Made by a program: the position numbers and the translations under genes. Of a DNA stretch of 38,894 bases, positions 30,436-38,894 are shown in pieces; the first letter of the stretch is position 1; every line of letters begins with the position of its first letter. The stretch is from Diphasiastrum complanatum. Lineage: Eukaryota > Streptophyta > Lycopodiopsida > Lycopodiales > Lycopodiaceae. The notes under the pieces were generated by a model, which worked only from the letters and a program-made list of their open reading frames with translations, had not been told where the DNA came from and made no database searches. The DNA lies in NCBI GenBank assembly GCA_029204225.1, contig MU835462.1:1-38894 (forward strand). The letters are read 5' to 3'.

Positions 30436-31857
30436 ATGGCAATTCGAAGCAAGAATGTGGTATGTGATTCAGTTTCGACCATAGTTCCAGCGCACCCAGC
30501 GCCCACTAACAATTATTTCCTCTCCAATTTCGACCTCTTGTCTGCTTCCCCACCGGAGTATAAAAATGTGTACATACAGTGCGTGTATTATTTCAGGACA
30601 AAGAAAGATGACCCCATAACACCTTCCATACAGAGCTTGAAGGATTCGTTTTCAGAAGTTCTCTCGGTTTATCCCGTCTTTGCAGGGAGGCTCAAAATAG
30701 GAGAGGAAGGTCGTTTGGAGGTGTTGGTCAATGGAGAAGGTGTTCCGTTCATAGAAGCCACAACGGAGGCGAGTCTTGATGATTGGCCGGACCTCCATTT
30801 GTGCGACATAGTGCAAGACCTTTATCCAAAAGATGTACTAGTCACCAATGTCTTTACAGCCCCGCTGCTCGCCGTGCAATTTACGAATTTTCAATGTGGT
30901 GCAATAGCGCTGGGATTCAGCTCATCGCATATCATTGCAGATGGGCAAGCAACAATGGAATTTTTCAAAGCATGGGGAGAAATTCATCGAGGTGCCCGAA
31001 TTTCCAATCCCCCGCAGTTCGAGTCGATCAGGCTAGTACACGCAAGGACTCCTCCAACAGTGAACTTCCCCTCCGCAGACGAGGTCTTTTCTGCCTGCAA
31101 ACCCGTTCATCATGACTATTCGTCTGATCAATCATCAATCCCAGTAGCTGGAAAATTAATTCCGCACTGCAGAAGTGTTGTTTTCCAGATTGAACGACAC
31201 ATGATCGACAAATGCATACAAGATGTGGAGACCGGCGCTTTCTCATATGGATCAGCATCCTCCTTTCAGGCTCTATCAGCACTCTTATGGGCTGCTGTGA
31301 CGCGAGCTCGAGGACTAGAAGACGGCGCCATGACTACCTATAGCTTTGTTGTAAATTTGAGAGGGAGGTTGCAGCCGCCGCTACCCCAAGGCTTCTTCGG
31401 CAATGCTGTAATTATCGCCCAAGTCACAGCCAACGCTAAGGATATAGAATCCAGCCACTTATCTTTCGCTGCCTCGCTCATCCACAGGCAGGTCCAGAAG
31501 GTCCAGCCGGAGTTCATCCACAGCGCTATCGACTGGATGGAGCTGAGGCTACAGCAAAAGCAGGAAATTGGAGTCGGTTTTGATACCACAACGGGAAGGG
31601 ATCTCACCAACACCAGCTGGGCCAATTTCCCAGTGTATGATGTCGATTTTGGGTGGGGGAAGCCAGATCATTTTGGGTTTCCAATGCTAGACACGTTCCC
31701 TGGAGATGGGATGCTTTGCATCCTGCCAGCACCTCCAAGTGCAGGCAAGGGCTCCATAGAGGTGAAAGTACGGCTAAGTGAGGATCACTTGCAGCGCCTA
31801 CTGAACGACCACTACTTCCAGCTCTACTTTCAGCATATTAAGGTTGAGCATGTTTGA
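30436..31857 (+). CDS. BAHD (HXXXD-type) acyltransferase
   Basis: This 473-codon open frame is intact, uninterrupted and of normal family length. BAHD enzymes are cytosolic and move an acyl group from a CoA thioester to an alcohol or amine in plant specialised metabolism, cutin/suberin or lignin pathways. The catalytic motif is SSHIIADG (H165, D169) and the structural DFGWG motif lies at residues 404-408, preceded by SWANFP and followed by KP. A GFFGNA segment at about 319-324 is also typical. The N-terminus has the usual IVPAHPAPT segment and FLSNFDLL. The start ATGGCA has good plant context, and acceptor-like CTGCAG lies 13 bp upstream, so a 5'-UTR intron is possible. Acyl donor and acceptor cannot be told from the sequence. 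It is GC-richer than its neighbours and is the only undamaged gene in the window. Confidence 0.95.
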   Translation: MAIRSKNVVCDSVSTIVPAHPAPTNNYFLSNFDLLSASPPEYKNVYIQCVYYFRTKKDDPITPSIQSLKDSFSEVLSVYPVFAGRLKIGEEGRLEVLVNGEGVPFIEATTEASLDDWPDLHLCDIVQDLYPKDVLVTNVFTAPLLAVQFTNFQCGAIALGFSSSHIIADGQATMEFFKAWGEIHRGARISNPPQFESIRLVHARTPPTVNFPSADEVFSACKPVHHDYSSDQSSIPVAGKLIPHCRSVVFQIERHMIDKCIQDVETGAFSYGSASSFQALSALLWAAVTRARGLEDGAMTTYSFVVNLRGRLQPPLPQGFFGNAVIIAQVTANAKDIESSHLSFAASLIHRQVQKVQPEFIHSAIDWMELRLQQKQEIGVGFDTTTGRDLTNTSWANFPVYDVDFGWGKPDHFGFPMLDTFPGDGMLCILPAPPSAGKGSIEVKVRLSEDHLQRLLNDHYFQLYFQHIKVEHV

Positions 31858-33203
31858 GTGTGTAAGGCAAGGATTAAGGATGAGCAGCTTTGAGTGTACA
31901 AGGTAGTATTGGAATAAGGTGCAAGCATCCCTGTGCACCACAAGAGCCATATTTTCTTGCAATCCTTACTTGGCTGTATGTAATTTACTTCTAACCCTCT
32001 TTTTCCATCACAATATTATTGCTCAAGCTCTACCTTTGGAGTCCAGACTCTTTGCGTTTTTATCTTATGAGTACCCTATGCACTCTCTACCAAACCTCGA
32101 ATGAAATGCCTGTCATTTTGATCTTTAGCCCTAGTTGTGGCATCATTTCTCCTCTGCGTCAATTATTCCTCCTATTTCGTCTCACCCAGTTTTTTTAGGG
32201 GTTGAGATGAGGACTACTAATTAATCTAATGTTCATCTACTTTGGCATGTTCTGCTGATGTAAAGACGCAATAATAATTGTCAGAAACCCGCATCATCAT
32301 ATTTCAGCAGCATAACCCTGATAAAATTGGAAACAGTTTCTTGACCCGCATTCATTCTTCAAGAAACATTCAAATCATTAAACTGATCTCTTGTGAAAAA
32401 TTCGTTTTATTAGAGATCTGCTCTTATATAGCAACCTTTCTACAATCGCTTTTATGCTATCAGGTGTTCATTCTCATATCAATTTCGCCATGTCTATCAT
32501 CATGACATTCCCTCACACAATCAGTACTCGTCATAAGGGGCTTATCAAATATGATCATGAGCTCAAGGATGTGCTCAATGAATTCTTTTTCTATGTGTGG
32601 TTTATTCAAACTCGCCTTCTGTCCTTCACATTTCTCACACAATCGAAGCTCAGCCAATAAGTATATAGTAGCTGCAGGCTAACAAACGTAGCAGCCCTAC
32701 ATGTGTGGCAAGCTTTGTTAGAGAGAGTTTCATCACTTTCGGTAGTCTATGTCCACAAAGTTGACTTGCATCCAGTTGTGTGGTTGTCTTCCATGAAGTT
32801 GACTTGCATCCAGTTGTGTCTCCACTACACCCATGGAACATTCGTATCATTAGCCAAAAACTATCTTATATAATATTGAAGATAGAAGATATGATATCAT
32901 CTATCCAAGGAGAGAGAAGATAGTACAAATGTGAAATTGCTTGGTTGTCACTATGGAATCGATGATGTGTTGTCCAAAAGAATTTGTAGCATCTCCTCTT
33001 GAAATTTGTAAATCACATCACCTCAACAACTACCACATACAAACTATGGAGCAATGAAAAAATTAGGCTTGTTGATGACGTATTCCCCAAAGCATGCATT
33101 AACAAACAAGCATCACATTTGCATTTATTGAGTCTAAACATAGTGGTCGTTCTTGTTTAGCAAACCATTCCATGAACCTCTTCCCATTGTTGATAGTAAA
33201 CCA
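31858..33203. other. Downstream intergenic region
   Basis: No supported gene in about 1.3 kb. It presumably starts with the BAHD 3' UTR. A 38-bp-period direct repeat (AAGTTGACTTGCATCCAGTT at 32758 and 32796) is the only clear structure. Confidence 0.5.
32758..32819. repeat. Direct repeat, 24-bp unit, 38-bp spacing
   Basis: AAGTTGACTTGCATCCAGTT and four further bases (GTGT) are repeated exactly at 32758-32781 and 32796-32819. Confidence 0.9.
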
Positions 33204-33900
33204 TGTTAGAATTGGCAAAAGCTAACTTGATCAAATCTCGTAAATACCATAATGACTTGTACCTATCATCGTTAGACATGCGTGGAGCATGTTCCCACGT
33301 GTGAAATCTATGCCTAAGTCATTTAGATAGATATATAGGTTGTACATCCCAATTGATTTGGAAACTAGTGGTTAAATTGGCCAAAAACTAGTTTAGTAGT
33401 ATTATGCCACTTGGCACCATTCTGGTGGTAGAAAATGCTATATCATATGGGTAGGGTTAGAATGAGCTTAAACCAGTTCTTCTAATCATTAATGATTAGC
33501 ATAAACTCATTTTTTCTGTTCTTATATAAACAACATGAATGTGAGAGATGAGTTGGCTAATTTTGAGGCATCAGTTGTTGATGAGTGTGAGTCATGCAGT
33601 AGCAAACACATACTATCATAGACACAAATACAGAGGTAACAAGTAGTAGCTAGTTATCAGCTTATTCGTGAGAGAGAATATTTCTCTTGCGCCGACGCGC
33701 TGATCTGGGAAACAGACAACGCTCAAATATTTTGTTGCAAACTTCATTTTGATAGTAAATGAGTTGAAGCATCCTGTCCATTGTGTGCAATCTGTGAATG
33801 ACTTATGTTGCTTGCTTACAGTAGTTACATTTTTTCGTTGTTTCTCAATTGTTGTATGATGTTTAAACATTGTCTACTGTTCGTTAATTAATATCAATGT
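33204..33900 (+). mobile_element. Probable LTR of a plus-strand copia element
   Basis: Borders are approximate; TGTTAGAATTGG at 33204 is a copia-like LTR start. It contains the block 33457-33512, which recurs at 36143-36199 in the same orientation, then a TATA-like TTATATAAAC at about 33520. No clean end or primer-binding site was found. A minus-strand open frame at 33616-33870 has no recognised content. Confidence 0.35.
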
Positions 33901-34039
33901 TGCAATATCAGTCTGTAGTTCGGAAGAGATCATATCACAATGTGTAGCAGTAGCTGCAACTGAATAGATTGGATCTATCTGAACTTTGCATCATGAATGC
34001 AAGTCTTTCCAATAGTAAAACAGAGCATCATATGTAGTG

Positions 34040-34235
34040 GCCTACAGTCTGAAGATCCATATTGTAGATGAGAAGACAACGTTTCTGCATGGAGATATGA
34101 AGGAAGAGGTCTACATGGACTAGCCATCAGGTTTCTTTTGCAAGTCATTTCCTGATTATGCCTGCAGAATGCACAAGGGCATCTATAGACTGAAACAATC
34201 TGCGAGGCAGTGGTACAAGAAGAAGGATCACACAC
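34040..34235 (+). pseudogene. Ty1/copia reverse transcriptase, first half
   Basis: The plus strand reads TTFLHGDMKEEVYMD, a TAG at 34121-34123, then PSGFFCKSF and HKGIYRLKQSARQWYKK. These are the standard copia RT motifs upstream of the YVDD active site. It stops there; the rest of an RT appears on the opposite strand further on. Confidence 0.88.
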
Positions 34236-34295
34236 TTAGGTGGTGTCTTGGCTTCTTCTCGTTGTGAGTCGTGGTCTTTGTAAGTGTTGACCTTC

Positions 34296-34503
34296 GGTTT
34301 ACTAAAGCATCGCAATGGACCGTAGGCTGGAGTGTTGCAGTTCGTTGTGGTGGCCTTCATTGCCTTTGTTGCTTTGCTTTCGCGGTTGCCTTCGGCTGGG
34401 TTTTGTTTCGTTGGTCTTTGTTTATGACCGTAACGTTGACCCTTATAGTGCGTTGTGGTTGCGGTTTCGTTTGGTTTACTTCGACTTCGTAATGGACCGT
34501 ATG
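34296..34503 (+). repeat. GGTTTACT...GGACCGTA repeats
   Basis: Two units at 34296-34326 and 34473-34503 share GGTTTACT and AATGGACCGTA. The surrounding 34260-34700 is unusually G/T-rich on the plus strand with many CTTCG and GGTTGC motifs. The motif is related, in inverted orientation, to the 47-bp repeats at 35821-35961. Confidence 0.6.
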
Positions 34504-34886
34504 CAGGACTTTACGGTGGTCTGTGGTGCCTTCGTTGAAACCATTTGCAGGAGTTTGCGATTGCATGTGGTGGTCTTCGTCAAAACTGTTTGCATTGCGG
34601 TTGCGGTTATATACGGTTTCTGTTTTCGTGTATTTCTGCAGAGAAAGTCTGTTGGCCTTTCACGAGTATTTTTGCAGGTATTGATTCATAATCTAGCAAT
34701 GCTTTATGGGTAGAAACTTCATGTTTCTTCAGCTCCCTCTCAAAGCGTGGTAGTCTTATGATTCCTGAGCTGGCTCTTTGTCTTTCAAACAATCCCTTGT
34801 CTAAGAGTTACTGAATATATCAACAACCATTTGTTTGGTCGAAATGAACATAGTTCTTAGCTGGTCTTTCTCAACCATGTCTATGA

Positions 34887-35796
34887 TCACTTGATCGCAA
34901 TGTGCTTCATTCGTGAATGAAACACAAGGTCCTTTGTCAGGTGTATGGCTGAGGTGTTTTCCATGTAGAGGATCAACGACTCATTGGTGCTTTCTCCCAA
35001 TCCATCTAGGAACTGTGTGAGCCACGTCAGTTCCTTGGCCATCTTGGCTGCAGCAACGTACTTTGACTCACAAGAAGATTGGGCATTTATGGTCTGCTTC
35101 TTGCTTACCCAAATAACAGTTGCATCTGCTATTATGGTGCATCCTCCTGAAATGCTCTTATAGTCGTCTTTCATGGATGCCCAGCTTGCATCATTGTAGG
35201 ACTTCACCTAAAATCTTGCATCAAAAAAATAACAAAGGCCATAGTCCTTTGTATGTTGTAGGTATTATATGATCCTCTTGGCGATTTTCCAATGCATGGG
35301 TCCTGGATTAATGTTAAACTGGCTTGGTCTAAACACTGTGTATGGAATGTCTGGCTGCGTATTGTCTACCAAGTACATCAAATAATCCATGAGCCTCATG
35401 TAAGGCTTATTCAGCATCGCTTCCCGTTCTTCTTTGTTTCTGGGACAGTCTTCATTTGTCAGTACTGGGAGAATCTTCATTTGTCAGTACTGTGCCAAGT
35501 AGCATTGGAGTGTTTACTCCTTTGCAATCTGCCATATGAAAATCGTCAATGATTTTTTGAACGTATCTTGATTGGTGTAGATATAGTCTTCCACCGTCAA
35601 GATCTCTGTCGATGTGCAATCCCAGGTAGCATTTTGCTTCTCCTAGGTCTGATATTTCAAAGTGCCTTGAAATATCCTCCTTCACTTGTGCAATCAACGT
35701 GTCGCTCCTTGACAGAATCAAAGTGTCATCAACATAGACACCAATTATGATTACTTTTCCATCTATGACTTTCACATAGACATTGTAATCAACCAT
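34887..35796 (-). pseudogene. Ty1/copia reverse transcriptase second half and RNase H, inverted
   Basis: The minus strand starts DYNVYVKVIDGK, then the RT active site GVYVDDTLILS, LGLHIDRD and KPYMRLMDYLMYL. RNase H follows with NDASWASMKDDYKSISGG, SSCESKYVAAAK and a C-terminal VFHSRMKHI. A 25-bp tandem duplication (TCTTCATTTGTCAGTACTG at 35449 and 35474) breaks the frame between 35480 and 35452. The part that normally precedes it, up to RQWYKK, lies on the plus strand at 34040-34235. Confidence 0.88.
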
Positions 35797-35820
35797 TAAA
35801 GGTTGGAAGCCTAAGGATGA

Positions 35821-35961
35821 AACTTACGGTTGCCTACAAAGTAAACCGAAGGCAACCGCAAAGCTGAAACTTACGGTCACCTATGAAGCAAACCGAAGGC
35901 AATCACCAAGTTGGAACTTACGGTCACCTACGAAGTAAACTGAAGGCAGTCCACGAAGGCT
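35821..35961. repeat. Three 47-bp tandem repeats
   Basis: AACTTACGGT starts units at 35821, 35868 and 35915 (period exactly 47). Each contains ACGAAGTAAACCGAAGGCA or a close variant. The last unit is diverged at its end. It lies at the outer edge of the inverted RT/RH block. Confidence 0.9.
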
Positions 35962-36142
35962 ACCGCCAAGTCAACCAATACGATTCACAATGGTTCTCTC
36001 CTTCACGGCCGTAGAGAGACAATTATGGTCATAGATGGCTGCAAGGGGGAGGATCTTCACGACCCAAGTATAGGCAAGATCAACGAAGTACCAACATGGA
36101 GAACGGACTCCACGGACGATGACACACGCACAACTGAAAGCC

Positions 36143-36199
36143 ATTAGAATGAGCTTAAACCAGTTCTTCTAATCACTAATGATTAGCATAAACTCATTT
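36143..36199 (+). mobile_element. Short LTR remnant matching 33457-33512
   Basis: TTAGAATGAGCTTAAACCAG begins a block of about 57 bp nearly identical to 33457-33512, including a palindromic TAATCATTAATGATTA-type centre. It directly abuts the copia gag on the other strand, so it marks an insertion edge. Confidence 0.7.
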
Positions 36200-36620
36200 T
36201 CTTTGCCACTTGCAAACATCTATGAAAGAAGATTTTTGAAATTATTCAAGTGATTGAAATTGAATTTGTATCAGTCATTTTAAATGAGAAATTTTTTTTT
36301 ATCGCCTGGAGTTTGGTAGTCACGTCTCTAATGTCATAGAGAGTGCCTAGAATATTCCAAGCTTCTAGCGAAGTTCGAGTGCTTCGAATATGACTAATAT
36401 GATTATCTTTAATATTGAGCGTGCTAAGGGCTTAGGCCTTTCCATCATTCTGCTTTCATTTAGTAATGGTTGTAGGATCTACAATAGGCTTAACCTCAGT
36501 ATCTTTGACAACTTTCCAAAGCTCTTTTGCTTGTAGGATCACCCTCATTTTGAATTTCCATAAGTGGTACTTGTCACTATCCAACTTTTGATAGAATTCG
36601 AAGATGACGCATTCATTGTA
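36200..36620 (-). pseudogene. Ty1/copia gag N-terminal part
   Basis: The minus strand reads KLDSDKYHLWKFKMRVILQA and KELWKVVKDTEVKP, then after frame changes ALSTLNIKDNHISHIRS and EAWNILGTLYD. This is the copia Gag (UBN2-type) domain. It follows, in order, the LTR and primer-binding site at 36695-37442 on the same strand. It is cut off at 36200 by the LTR remnant. Confidence 0.85.
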
Positions 36621-36694
36621 GACAAATCTAATATTGAAATATCTAGCAATGAAGATGAACACCGCCTTGAACTAGTTACCAAAGATATGATCTA

Positions 36695-36706
36695 GCTCTG
36701 AGATCA
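36695..36706 (-). other. tRNA-Met primer-binding site of the copia element
   Basis: TGATCTCAGAGC on the minus strand matches 10 of 12 bases of TGGTATCAGAGC, the usual copia PBS for initiator tRNA-Met. It begins directly at the LTR end. Confidence 0.75.
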
Positions 36707-37442
36707 TGTTGGAAAATAAAAATAAGTTGCCTATGAGTCAAATAACTATTCGACAATGATAGTTCGATTGTAGGAAGAACAATAGTTAATGTAATAACAA
36801 AACTATTTTGATATTATCATAAATACAACTTATCATCATTCACAAGTGTGAAAAATGAATGACATAGAAAGATCGCTTCATTGCTTAGATCGAATAACAT
36901 GAATAACAAAAACAATAAGACGAGACAAATCATGTGTTGAATTGTCAAATGCAATATGTATTGCCAACTGATGAAAAATACGTCCACTGTCTACTCTGAT
37001 TGCACTATAATAATAGTGCATCTAATTTTGCTATAATTTTGCTCATACACAAACTGTAATTGCGATAGCTTATTAATGATCAGTCTACGCCTGTGGCGGG
37101 AGGGAGAGGAGAAGGAGAAGAATGCTCCTGAAACTTGAATTCTAAACTTCTTATTAAATGAACTAATATATTGATCTATTTATAGTTGTTGATGGCAAAG
37201 TCCTAGTGGAATGCGCCGTCATCCACCTGGCAGTTGCCACATGGAGATAGGGGATTGGACCTGAAATATAATGGATAAGACTCCACAAACACATTTAATG
37301 AAGCCGTTATTTGGTAACCCTCGAATGACAATATGTGTATTTATGCAAACGGTCTCGAATGCTTTGATGTTGTCTCGAAAATGCGAGTAAGACTGCAAAG
37401 TAGTTCCACATTACAAAATGATTGAATGAATGAAATCCAACA
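36707..37442 (-). mobile_element. 5' LTR of a minus-strand copia element, 736 bp
   Basis: On the minus strand it begins TGTTGGA and ends TCCAACA, a perfect 7-bp terminal inverted repeat with TG...CA ends. A TATA box (CTATAAATAG, about 37176-37185) is placed as expected for U3. The PBS follows its inner end. The matching 3' LTR is not in the window. Confidence 0.85.
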
Positions 37443-38780
37443 ATCCGAACTTGCTCACTGCTCAAAAACGAATCCTTCAAGCCTTAAGCTATAAACTCTA
37501 ATATTTGAAACTGATTGTTATTGTCCAAATTGGCTCTTTGATAATAAATGACGCATTGAAGTTTGAAACCAAAAACATTGATTTATGAAACTAATTGATG
37601 TTGTTCGAATTTACTCAGAGGTCAATGACACATTTGAGTCCCAAGTCATAAAAAGCCTCATATGGGAATCTAAATGTTGATGTACGAACTTGCTCATGAA
37701 TGGTTCCTACACCACAAAACTCTCATGCTAGATGCTAGTTACCAACTATGGTCACTTTAATCCTAATGTTGGAAAGTGAATGTTGTCATATGAAACTTGA
37801 TCATTGCTTTAAATAACGGCTCATTTGAGTCATGGACCATAAATCCTCATGTGCAAGGATGTGAATGTTGATGTCAAAGCTTTCTCCTAGATCGTATACA
37901 ATTCTTTGAAGTCCTAACATCCCATCAACCTTGACTTATGGAATTGAAGATTGTCGTCCGTCCACATTTCATCGTTGTGCATATATAACTTAATGTGGAA
38001 AACTATATCTTGTCCAAACATGGTCATTGCTAAGAAAATGACACAACCAAGCTTGAAGCCCAAAAAGTGATGTACGAAACAACATGTTGTTGATGATATT
38101 ATTTGCTCATAGGTAATAAATGACTTATTCGAGCCCCATGTGGAGCTCTTAGCTTATTAATGACTTGTTCAAGGCCAAAGCCCAAATATTTGATGTATAG
38201 AATTGAATGCTCATTACCAATTGTGTTCACTTCAATCCTAATTTGGCGAAATGAATGTTATCATAAAAAACTTTGCTCATTAAAAAAAAATGACTCATTG
38301 GTTCTTGAACTGTAAATTCTCATTGAAGAACATGAAGGTTGATATCAAAACGATGTTGCTCTCATAGATACTATATGAATCATTGAAGCCCTAGCCCACA
38401 AATATTGACTTATCAAACCGAATAATGTCATATGAACCTAATCATTGAGCATTAAAGGACATATTTGAACCATAAGTCATGAACACTTATGTAGTAAATC
38501 AAATCCTATTGTCAAAACTTGCTCATTGCTAAAAGAAAAACTTATTCAAGCTCTAATTGTTGAACCATAATGTTTGAAACTAATTGTACTTGTCCGATTT
38601 GGCTCATTGCTAAGAAATGGCACATTCAACCTTGGAACCAAAAAATCTAATGTATGGAATCGATTGCTTTTGTTTGAAGATGATCTTATTAGCTTAAATA
38701 TTTGTAACAAATCTTTAGAATTTTTTGATTGCCATCTGATGAGGCGAGTGCCCATGATAGTCAATTTACAAGGCACTTAT
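37443..38780. repeat. Degenerate array of ~80-bp repeats
   Basis: Recurrent phrases are ACTTGCTCATTGCT, AAATGACACATT, TTCAAGCCC.AA, TGTATGAAACT and AATTGTTGTTGTC-like, in the same order and at roughly 50-100 bp intervals for the whole stretch. Examples lie near 37446, 37526, 37604, 37799, 38022, 38101, 38270, 38395, 38519 and 38601. Copies are heavily diverged. No coding sequence is likely; open frames at 38546-38792 fall within the repeats. Confidence 0.6.
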
Positions 38781-38894
38781 GCCATGTTTTAATAAAGCTC
38801 CCTTCAAGTCCACTAAAGCAACCACCCAAGGACTAGGGTGGGCCTACCATAGCCATTTAAGTCACAATCATGGTTGGCAACTTGGTGGCCCCTA
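38781..38894. other. Window end, no feature seen
   Basis: About 110 bp without recognisable structure. Confidence 0.5.

Noticed and set aside
34271-34713. Forward open frames of 73-132 codons in the G/T-rich stretch
   Set aside because: They arise from repeated GGTTGC/CTTCG motifs, lack domain content and lie between the two RT halves.

Overview
The window is nuclear DNA of a land plant, most likely a gymnosperm. The protein-coding genes are plant-specific families with spliceosomal introns. Most of the window is decayed retrotransposons and DNA transposons, one host intron is more than 7 kb and packed with transposons, and long GA/CT microsatellites are present. The gymnosperm assignment is inference. 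There is nothing bacterial: no operons, tRNA/rRNA genes or CRISPR arrays.

Only two host genes can be defended. (1) On the minus strand at 7408-8670 lie the first three exons of a homologue of the plant transmembrane RING E3 ubiquitin ligase FLYING SAUCER (FLY1/FLY2). The rest of the gene is not seen, so it probably continues past base 1 beyond a large intron. (2) On the plus strand at 30436-31857 is an intact, uninterrupted 473-residue BAHD acyltransferase with HXXXD and DFGWG motifs. A 77-bp tandem duplication lies just upstream of it.

Layout: 1-3000 is a degraded hAT-type (DUF659) transposase gene whose middle is replaced by two PPR-gene fragments facing each other. 3327-3691 is a small unrecognised minus-strand reading frame converging on it. 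3903-6737 holds an 86-bp tandem repeat and a cluster of non-autonomous DNA elements with CATAG termini and palindrome-rich subterminal regions, one with a perfect 8-bp target-site duplication. 7408-8670 is the FLY-like gene, followed by its probable promoter. 10935-13296 has three long CT/GA microsatellites around an inverted pair of diverged coding remnants, possibly pararetrovirus- or retroelement-derived. 15322-16373 is a gypsy RNase H fragment joined to an unidentified coding remnant. 16405-17930 has two related LTR-like sequences, each followed by a tRNA-Asp-type primer-binding site. 17228-26745 is one degenerate Ty3/gypsy element: LTR, PBS, 2.4-kb leader, gag with four zinc knuckles, protease, RT, RNase H, integrase and a 105-bp LTR remnant. 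The leader contains repeated stem-loop-like units that reappear downstream of the LTR remnant at 27030-27860. 28240-29395 is a Ty1/copia integrase fragment. 30436-31857 is the BAHD gene. 33204-37442 is a nest of copia pieces, including a reverse transcriptase whose second half is inverted. 37443-38780 is a degenerate array of roughly 80-bp repeats.

The two host genes share no visible pathway. The main interest is in mobile-element structure: the leader stem-loop arrays, the four-knuckle Gag, the subterminal palindromes, and stop codons that recur where CAG codons are expected. All identifications come from reading motifs by eye; no database search was run.
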